Assembly (NCBI GenBank): GCA_019236485.1
Contig: JAFAIY010000415.1
Location: 1 to 5,557 of the forward strand
DNA from: Comamonas sp.
GTDB taxonomy: Bacteria; Pseudomonadota; Gammaproteobacteria; Burkholderiales; Burkholderiaceae_C
Direction of reading: 5' to 3'
DNA: 5,557 nt
The stretch's first letter is position 1; every line of letters starts with the position of its first letter. The notes below the pieces were generated by a model that was given only the letters and a program-made list of their open reading frames with translations, was not told the DNA's origin and searched no databases. The translations under genes were made by a program, and so were the position numbers. This document shows, one piece after another, positions 1 to 5,557 of this stretch.

Positions 1-2
1 GT

Positions 3-973
<971 letters not shown>

Positions 974-974
974 A

Positions 975-1003
975 CCGCGATGTATCGCGGCTTTCGCTGA
1001 TTT
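975..1003 (+). terminator. Hairpin just after kdsA, possible weak terminator
   Basis: Two bases after the kdsA TGA lies a perfect inverted repeat: CCGCGAT at 975-981 and ATCGCGG at 984-990. In RNA this forms a GC-rich stem of six to seven pairs closed by UGUA or a two-base loop. It is followed by CTTTCGCTGATTT, which is T-rich but broken, so it falls short of a classical intrinsic terminator. It may cause pausing or partial termination, or protect the 3' end of the upstream message. Confidence 0.45.
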
Positions 1004-1004
1004 G

Positions 1005-1057
1005 ATCAAAATGGCTGCTATCGCGTGCCTGATAAGCGGTAGTAGCTATTGTTTTTA
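1005..1057 (+). repeat. Comamonadaceae-type intergenic palindromic repeat, terminator-like
   Basis: GGCTGCTATCGC at 1013-1024 pairs with GCGGTAGTAGCT at 1036-1047 along all 12 positions in RNA, nine Watson-Crick and three G-U, around an 11-base loop. Three more A-T pairs (1010-1012 with 1048-1050) extend the stem, and GTTTTTAT follows at 1051-1058. The left flank is ATCAAAAT. The pattern TCAAAATGG-CT-GCTA...ATAAGCG-TAG-AGCTAT matches from memory a palindromic element scattered between genes in Comamonadaceae genomes; copy number here cannot be checked. The stem followed by a U-run could act as an intrinsic terminator or attenuator reading toward the kdsB-kdsC gene. Confidence 0.6.
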
Positions 1058-1069
1058 TACTTAATAAAT

Positions 1070-2404
1070 ATGCAACGTGCTCTGACGGAACCCACTTCGG
1101 ACCATTGCGCCGAGGGCAGTGCTGGCGTAGGCACAGCAGTAGCTATTGTGATTCCGGCCCGCTTTGGCTCGACCCGGTTGCCCGGCAAGCCTCTGGCTGA
1201 TATCGCAGGCAAGCCCATGATTCAGCATGTGTACGAGCGCGCGTGTCAGGTTGCAGGTGTGCAGGCCGTGTTGGTCGCAACCGATGATGATCGTGTGGCG
1301 CAGGCCGTGCAGGCATTTGGCGGTCGCTGGGTGATGACCTCAAAGGATCATCCGTCCGGCACGGACCGCTTGGCCGAGGTGATGACTCAAGTCCCCGCGG
1401 ACATTTATGTCAATTTGCAGGGCGATGAACCGCTGGTGCGCCCCGGGGATGTACAGCGACTGGTGGATGGCATGCTGGCTGATGCCAGCGTGGCTGTGGG
1501 CACTCTCTGCCATTCGATCGATGAACAGGAAGCGCTGAACCCGAATACCGTGAAAGTGGTCTTGGCCGATAACGGCGACGCGCTGTATTTCAGCCGATCT
1601 CCGATTCCCTATCCACGTGATGCGCAGGAAGCCACATATCTCAAGCATGTCGGCGTCTATGCCTATCGCCGCGAGGTACTGGAGCGCTATTCCGGGTTGC
1701 CCCAACCCATGGCGGAAAAGGCCGAAAAGCTGGAACAGCTGCGCCTCATGGCCGCTGGTCTGAAGATTCGCGCCTATGCGGTGGAACCTACGGGGCCCGG
1801 TGTCGATACGCCCGAATGCCTGGAGCGTGTGCGGGCCTTGCTGGAAGGGCGCGAGTCTGAGCCTCAGCCCACGCTGGCTGATGTTCGGTTGGTGATTACC
1901 GATGTGGATGGCGTGCTGACGGATGGTGGGCTGTTCTATGACGCCGATGGCGAATGCCTGAAGCGCTTTCATGTGCGAGATGGCCTGGGTATGAAGCTGC
2001 TTGAGGAAAGCGGCGTGCGTGTGGCCGTGCTCTCCGGTCGTGACTCGGCCACGCTGCGCAAGCGTGTTGCCGATTTGGGTTTGACTCTGTGCATGCTGGG
2101 CGTCAAGGACAAGGCCGCTGCTTGTCGTGAACTGATGTCCCAGGCTGGAGTGCAGGCGGCACAAACAGCCTGTATTGGCGACGACAGCATTGATTTGCCG
2201 GCATTTGTTGCTTGCGGCCTGAGCTATGCCGTACCTGATGCCCCGATCTACGTGCGCCAGGCAGCAAGCGGCGTGTTGCGAACCCCGGGAGGCCAGGGTG
2301 CTTTCCGGGAACTGGCAGATGCCATCCTGGCTGCACAAGTAAAACAAGATGTGATCGGCTCTGCCGAAGGCTATGAAGGCGTGATGTCTGCTATGGCGCA
2401 ATAA
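1070..2404 (+). CDS. kdsB/kdsC: Bifunctional CMP-Kdo synthetase (KdsB) / Kdo-8-phosphate phosphatase (KdsC) fusion
   Basis: This 444-residue cytoplasmic protein joins two enzymes of the Kdo pathway. Residues about 24-258 are a KdsB cytidylyltransferase (CTP + Kdo to CMP-Kdo + PPi), with PARFGSTRLPGKPL (29-42), LQGDEP (116-121; Asp119 a probable metal ligand), SRSPIPYPR and GVDTPE (Asp246). A short polar linker (about 259-269) leads to a KdsC-type HAD phosphatase: DVDGVLTDG with Asp278 and Asp280, LSGRDS (Ser322), Lys346/Lys348, GDDSIDLP (Asp371/Asp372) and the tail GGQGAFRE (407-414) typical of KdsC. All catalytic HAD positions appear intact. E. coli KdsB (248) plus KdsC (188) sum to nearly this length. 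The ATG at 1070 is preferred; a TTG at 1049 lies inside the repeat, and a GTG at 1148 would cut the first beta strand. No Shine-Dalgarno sequence is visible before 1070, and about 22 residues precede the KdsB core. The domain order is the reverse of reaction order (KdsC acts before KdsB). Confidence 0.93.
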   Translation: MQRALTEPTSDHCAEGSAGVGTAVAIVIPARFGSTRLPGKPLADIAGKPMIQHVYERACQVAGVQAVLVATDDDRVAQAVQAFGGRWVMTSKDHPSGTDRLAEVMTQVPADIYVNLQGDEPLVRPGDVQRLVDGMLADASVAVGTLCHSIDEQEALNPNTVKVVLADNGDALYFSRSPIPYPRDAQEATYLKHVGVYAYRREVLERYSGLPQPMAEKAEKLEQLRLMAAGLKIRAYAVEPTGPGVDTPECLERVRALLEGRESEPQPTLADVRLVITDVDGVLTDGGLFYDADGECLKRFHVRDGLGMKLLEESGVRVAVLSGRDSATLRKRVADLGLTLCMLGVKDKAAACRELMSQAGVQAAQTACIGDDSIDLPAFVACGLSYAVPDAPIYVRQAASGVLRTPGGQGAFRELADAILAAQVKQDVIGSAEGYEGVMSAMAQ

Positions 2405-2412
2405 AGAACAAA

Positions 2413-2417
2413 GAGGG
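2413..2417 (+). promoter_or_regulatory. Ribosome binding site of kdsD
   Basis: GAGGG lies 7 bases before the ATG at 2425, inside the 20-base gap after the kdsB-kdsC stop. It is the clearest Shine-Dalgarno sequence in the window and favours 2425 over the in-frame ATG at 2431, where spacing would be 13 bases. Confidence 0.75.
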
Positions 2418-2424
2418 ATAAAAA

Positions 2425-3417
2425 ATGGATATGCAGGTGAAAAGCAGTGCTGCCGATGAGGCACTGGCCATTGCGCAAGAGACGCTGGACATTGAAATTG
2501 AGGCGCTGCGCCGCATGCGCTCACGCATGGACGGCCGCTTCAATGAAGCCGTGGAGATGGTGCTGGCCATGGAGGGGCGAGTCGTGGTGGTGGGTATGGG
2601 CAAGTCCGGCATCATCGGGCAGAAGATTGCGGCCACGCTGGCTTCTACGGGAACGCCGGCCTTTTTTGTGCACCCGGGTGAGGCGTTTCACGGTGACCTG
2701 GGCATGATCAAGCCCATCGACGTTGCCCTCCTGATTTCCAACTCGGGCGAAACTGAGGAAGTGCTGCGCATCCTGCCGTTCCTGCAGCATCAGCAGAACA
2801 GGATCATTGCCTTGACGGGCAAGCTGGAGTCAACCTTGGCACGACATTCGCACGCAGTGCTTGATGTAGGAGTGGAGCGTGAAGCTTGCAAAAACAATCT
2901 GGCGCCGACTAGTTCGACGACCAATACGCTGGCCATGGGTGATGCCTTGGCCGTGGCGCTGACGGTGAAGCGCGACTTCCAGCCCGAAGACTTTGCGCGC
3001 TTCCATCCCGGTGGCAGTCTGGGACGCCGCTTGCTGACGCGCGTATGCGACGTCATGGAGAAGGGACCGTTGCCCGTATGTTCGCCGGATGCATCCTTCC
3101 GTGACGTAGTGACCTCCATCACCTATGGGCGCATGGGGCTGACCTTGGTGATGGATGGTGCGGTGTTGCGAGGCATCATCACGGATGGTGACCTGCGTCG
3201 AGCGTTTGGTGCCCAGGATGATGTGAACCTTTTGAGTGCACAGCAGATGATGTCGCCCAACCCGTTGACGATTGGTGAGGAAGTCCGCTTTGCAGAGGCT
3301 GAAGCCTTCATGCGGCAAAAGGAAGTGGGTGCGCTGGTGGTCAAAAGCGATGAGGGACTAGTGACCGGCGTACTTCAGATTTATGGTCTGAAGAGCGAGC
3401 CCTCTCCGGCAGTCTGA
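2425..3417 (+). CDS. kdsD: D-arabinose-5-phosphate isomerase, KpsF/GutQ/KdsD family
   Basis: It interconverts D-ribulose-5-phosphate and D-arabinose-5-phosphate, supplying the substrate of KdsA. The 330 residues follow the full-length family plan: an N-terminal SIS sugar-phosphate isomerase domain (about 45-180) and two C-terminal CBS domains (about 209-262 and 276-330) thought to sense a ligand. Motifs include GMGKSG (57-62), ASTGTP, HPGEAFHGDLGM (83-94), SNSGET (105-110), APTSSTT (160-166), FHPGGSLG (193-200) and ITDGDLRRAF (252-261). Lys60, Glu112, Glu153 and His194 each sit one position after residues I recall as the E. coli KdsD active-site set (Lys59, Glu111, Glu152, His193), so the enzyme should be active. 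In a capsule locus this gene is usually called kpsF; kdsD is used here for its activity. A good ribosome binding site precedes it, and kpsC starts 1 base after its stop. Confidence 0.95.
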   Translation: MDMQVKSSAADEALAIAQETLDIEIEALRRMRSRMDGRFNEAVEMVLAMEGRVVVVGMGKSGIIGQKIAATLASTGTPAFFVHPGEAFHGDLGMIKPIDVALLISNSGETEEVLRILPFLQHQQNRIIALTGKLESTLARHSHAVLDVGVEREACKNNLAPTSSTTNTLAMGDALAVALTVKRDFQPEDFARFHPGGSLGRRLLTRVCDVMEKGPLPVCSPDASFRDVVTSITYGRMGLTLVMDGAVLRGIITDGDLRRAFGAQDDVNLLSAQQMMSPNPLTIGEEVRFAEAEAFMRQKEVGALVVKSDEGLVTGVLQIYGLKSEPSPAV

Positions 3418-3418
3418 T

Positions 3419-5497
3419 ATGCGATTCGGGATTCTCTCGAGAGGCATTGGCAGAATCCCGTTCCTCTCAAGGCTGGTGGGAACAGAGGTTGTGCGGCTGA
3501 AATCCTGGCGCCATGCCGATGTGGATGCGGTGGCCGGCTGGGGCCTGCGCCCAAGTACCCGAAAGGCTCAGGCATATGCGACCAGGCACGGATTGCCATA
3601 TGTGGCCCTGGAGGATGGCTTTCTGCGCTCCTTCGGCACGGGCGAGCATTTCCCACCGCTGTCGCTGGTGGTTGATGACGCAGGCATCTACTACGACTGC
3701 ATGCGTCCTAGTACGCTGGAGCGGCTGCTGCGCAGCGATGCCGATCTGCTGGCACCGGATGCTGCGCTGGTGCGCGAGGCCCGGGAGAAGCTGCTGTCCT
3801 CAGGTCTGAGCAAATACAACCATGCCGCAGAGCTGCCGCAAGGCGTGCTGCGCGCCGGCGATGTCCAGCGGGTGCTGGTGGTAGATCAGACGGCGGGCGA
3901 TATGAGCGTGGCAAAGGGCGGGGCGGATGCTGCTACGTTTAAAGCCATGATGGCCGCAGCGCTGGCCGAAAATTCGCAGGCCACGGTTTACGTCAAGACG
4001 CACCCGGAGGTGAGTTCGGGCCGCAAGGGTGGGTATCTGACGGGCGTGCAGCCCGATGCCCGAATAGTGGTGCTGCGCGATACGGTCAGTCCGATGAGCC
4101 TGATTGCGCAGATGGATAAGGTCTATGTGGTCAGTTCCACCATGGGCTTTGAGGCCCTGCTCGCCAACAAGCCGGTGGTCTGTTTCGGCGTGCCCTGGTA
4201 TGCAGGCTGGGGTGTGACGGACGACCGCCAGCCGCAGCACCCGGCCATGATGCGCCGGGCCGGGCGGCTGCGCTCGGTTGATGAGCTGTTTGCTGCCGGC
4301 TATATGCATTACGCCCGTTATATGAGTCCGGAAACGCGGCAACCGGGCAATGTATTTGACGCGATTGCCTGGTTGGAGCGTCAGCGGGAGGTTGCTCGGC
4401 GCTTTGCCGGGCGAATGATCGTGGTGGGCTTCCGGCGCTGGAAAGCCGCGAACGTGAAATCCATGCTGTCCTTGCATGCCGGCAAGGTGATTTTTGTGAA
4501 AAATGCCGCAGCCGCCAGGGCGTTGCAGCCTGCTGGAGAGGATTGCCTGGTCTGCTGGGGCCGGGTGCCGCCTGAAGGTGTGCAGGAGCTGGCCGAGAGG
4601 GCTGACATACGCTTGCTACGCATGGAAGACGGTTTTGTGCGCTCAGTGGGGCTGGGCTCTGACCTGATTCCACCGCAGTCCTTTGTGCTGGATGCCAAGG
4701 GCATTTATTTCGATCCAGGCCAGCCTTCGGAGCTGGAGGATTTGCTCAATGCCCGGGCGTTCACGGCGCAGGATATTGAGCGCGCGCGGAAGGTGCGCGC
4801 CTTCATCGTCAAACATGGCATCACCAAGTACAACCTGGAGCCCAACTGCACCGTGAACTGGCCGGCCAACGGTAGACAGGTGGTGCTGGTGCCGGGCCAG
4901 GTGGAAGATGACGCGTCCATCCGGTTTGGCTGCGACTCCGAGGGTGTGTGCACCAATCTGGGCCTGATCAAGGCTGCGCGCGAGGCATTTCCTGAAGGCT
5001 TTATCGTCTTCAAGCCGCACCCTGATGTGAGCAGCGGCAATCGCAAGGGGCATGTGGACACAGCTCAGGCCTTGCAGTATGCGGATCATCTTGAACAAGG
5101 TGTTTCGATAGTGAGCTGTATCGATGCCTGTGATGCTGTGGTGACCATGACCTCGCTGACGGGCTTCGATGCTTTGCTGCGCAACAAGCAGGTGGTGGTG
5201 CATGGGCGGCCGTTCTATGCCGGTTGGGGCTTGACGCAGGACCGCTTGCCCGTGCCGCGCCGAAGCCGTTCGCTGTCTCTGGATGAGCTGGTCGCAGGCG
5301 CCTTGCTGCATTACCCCCTGTATTGGGACCCCGTGCTCAAGGGCTATACGACCTGTGAGGCTGTGCTGCATCGCCTCTTGGAACAGCGTACGGCGCAGGA
5401 ACAGTCCGGAGGGTTGCACTCGCTGCATGCGGGCTGGATGCGGCGGCAGTGGTGCAAAAGCAAGGTCTTGATGCTTTCATATTTAAGGGGAAGCTGA
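3419..5497 (+). CDS. kpsC: Capsule beta-Kdo glycosyltransferase KpsC, two-module
   Basis: KpsC extends the first Kdo, placed on lysophosphatidylglycerol by KpsS, into the beta-Kdo linker that carries group 2 capsules, at the cytoplasmic face of the inner membrane with CMP-Kdo as donor. The 692 residues are close to E. coli KpsC (about 675) and hold two homologous GT-B-like modules. Matching motifs are EDGF-RS (65-71 and 403-409), SKYN / TKYN, K-HP-VSSG (His195 and His534), a Ser/Thr-rich segment with GF(E/D)ALL (243-248 and 582-587) and YAGWG (261-265 and 600-604). From the literature on the family, the N-module (GT99) makes beta-2,4 and the C-module (GT107) beta-2,7 linkages; both motif sets look complete, so both modules should work. 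EDG plus HP recalls the motif pair of bacterial sialyltransferases that also use CMP-sugars (inference). There is no signal peptide or clear membrane helix. The start is 1 base after the kdsD stop, with no obvious ribosome binding site, suggesting coupled translation. Confidence 0.95.
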   Translation: MRFGILSRGIGRIPFLSRLVGTEVVRLKSWRHADVDAVAGWGLRPSTRKAQAYATRHGLPYVALEDGFLRSFGTGEHFPPLSLVVDDAGIYYDCMRPSTLERLLRSDADLLAPDAALVREAREKLLSSGLSKYNHAAELPQGVLRAGDVQRVLVVDQTAGDMSVAKGGADAATFKAMMAAALAENSQATVYVKTHPEVSSGRKGGYLTGVQPDARIVVLRDTVSPMSLIAQMDKVYVVSSTMGFEALLANKPVVCFGVPWYAGWGVTDDRQPQHPAMMRRAGRLRSVDELFAAGYMHYARYMSPETRQPGNVFDAIAWLERQREVARRFAGRMIVVGFRRWKAANVKSMLSLHAGKVIFVKNAAAARALQPAGEDCLVCWGRVPPEGVQELAERADIRLLRMEDGFVRSVGLGSDLIPPQSFVLDAKGIYFDPGQPSELEDLLNARAFTAQDIERARKVRAFIVKHGITKYNLEPNCTVNWPANGRQVVLVPGQVEDDASIRFGCDSEGVCTNLGLIKAAREAFPEGFIVFKPHPDVSSGNRKGHVDTAQALQYADHLEQGVSIVSCIDACDAVVTMTSLTGFDALLRNKQVVVHGRPFYAGWGLTQDRLPVPRRSRSLSLDELVAGALLHYPLYWDPVLKGYTTCEAVLHRLLEQRTAQEQSGGLHSLHAGWMRRQWCKSKVLMLSYLRGS

Positions 5498-5512
5498 TCC
5501 TTTGTATTTTCG

Positions 5513-5557
5513 ATGAATCCTGTTATTCGATTAATTCTCTTCATGAATTCTCTCTGG
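5513..5557 (+). CDS. 5' start of next gene, possibly a GT4-type glycosyltransferase (partial)
   Basis: An ATG 15 bases after the kpsC stop opens a frame that stays open to the window edge: 15 codons, MNPVIRLILFMNSLW. A hydrophobic first strand ending in N-S-L is how many GT4 glycosyltransferases begin, where it is normally followed at once by a GGAER-like loop; the window ends just before that could be seen. A capsule locus is a natural place for such an enzyme, which would build the repeat unit. No Shine-Dalgarno sequence sits at normal distance: AAGGGGAAG (5485-5493) is purine-rich but 19 bases from the ATG. An in-frame ATG at 5543 is an alternative start. With so few codons the gene itself is tentative and the family is a guess. 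Confidence 0.35.
   Translation, partial: MNPVIRLILFMNSLW

Noticed and set aside
1340..2524. 394-codon open frame on the minus strand opposite the kdsB-kdsC fusion
   Set aside because: It lies wholly antisense to a gene whose two domains are unmistakable, its product is unusually rich in His, Gln and Arg with no family resemblance, and long antisense frames are common in GC-rich genes.
3800..5428. Minus-strand open frames of 225 (3800-4477), 180 (4131-4673) and 261 (4643-5428) codons opposite kpsC
   Set aside because: All overlap the clear kpsC frame and one another, have shadow-like composition, and show no recognisable motif or ribosome binding site.
5344..5544. Minus-strand open frame starting at 5544 (MKRINRITGF...)
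   Set aside because: Most of it is antisense to the end of kpsC and becomes Cys/Arg/Ser-rich low-plausibility sequence; the plausible N-terminus reflects only the AT-rich gap.
5509..5553. Short near-direct repeats after kpsC (TTCGATGAAT at 5509-5518 and TTCGATTAAT at 5526-5535; AATTCTCT at 5533-5540 and 5546-5553)
   Set aside because: They are short, imperfect or embedded in AT-rich sequence, have inconsistent spacing, and can arise by chance; no operator or attachment-site pattern is evident.
5449..5557. Another + strand frame with tandem GTG codons at 5449 and 5452, open to the window edge (reads ...KLILCIFDES...)
   Set aside because: It would overlap kpsC by nearly 50 bases, has only GTG starts and no clear ribosome binding site. 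The ATG at 5513 is simpler and better matches a known protein start, but the short view means this frame is not fully excluded.

Overview
The window reads as the interior of a group 2-type (ABC-transporter-dependent) capsular polysaccharide locus from a betaproteobacterium, most likely a member of the Comamonadaceae (Comamonas, Delftia or Acidovorax relatives). The taxonomic clues are GC-rich codon use, a Neisseria-like non-metal KdsA, and an intergenic palindromic repeat between the first two complete genes that resembles, from memory, a repeat common in Comamonadaceae genomes. No database search was possible, so the assignment is provisional.

Layout, all on the + strand: (1) positions 3-134, the 3' end of an unidentified gene; (2) kdsA, 137-973, Kdo-8-phosphate synthase; (3) a 96-base gap to the ATG of the next gene, holding a perfect 7-bp hairpin and then the repeat with a 12-bp stem and a T-run; (4) 1070-2404, a fused KdsB-KdsC protein (CMP-Kdo synthetase plus Kdo-8-phosphate phosphatase); (5) 2425-3417, a KdsD/KpsF arabinose-5-phosphate isomerase with SIS and two CBS domains; (6) 3419-5497, kpsC, the two-module beta-Kdo transferase; (7) from 5513 to the window edge, the first 15 codons of what may be a GT4-type glycosyltransferase.

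The genes form one pathway. KdsD makes arabinose-5-phosphate, KdsA condenses it with phosphoenolpyruvate to Kdo-8-phosphate, the KdsC domain removes the phosphate, and the KdsB domain activates Kdo with CTP. KpsC then uses CMP-Kdo to build the beta-linked oligo-Kdo linker that joins capsule to its lysophosphatidylglycerol anchor. All four Kdo-supply activities sit directly upstream of the enzyme that consumes the product, so the cell can feed capsule assembly independently of its housekeeping Kdo genes for LPS. Junctions are tight (2, 20 and 1 bases) except the kdsA-kdsBC gap, which is the main candidate control point.

I see no wholly unknown system. The points most worth a second look are the KdsB-KdsC fusion with an apparently intact phosphatase site, the double-hairpin gap in front of it, and the regular duplication inside KpsC. 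No tRNA, rRNA, CRISPR array, transposase or replication origin was seen.
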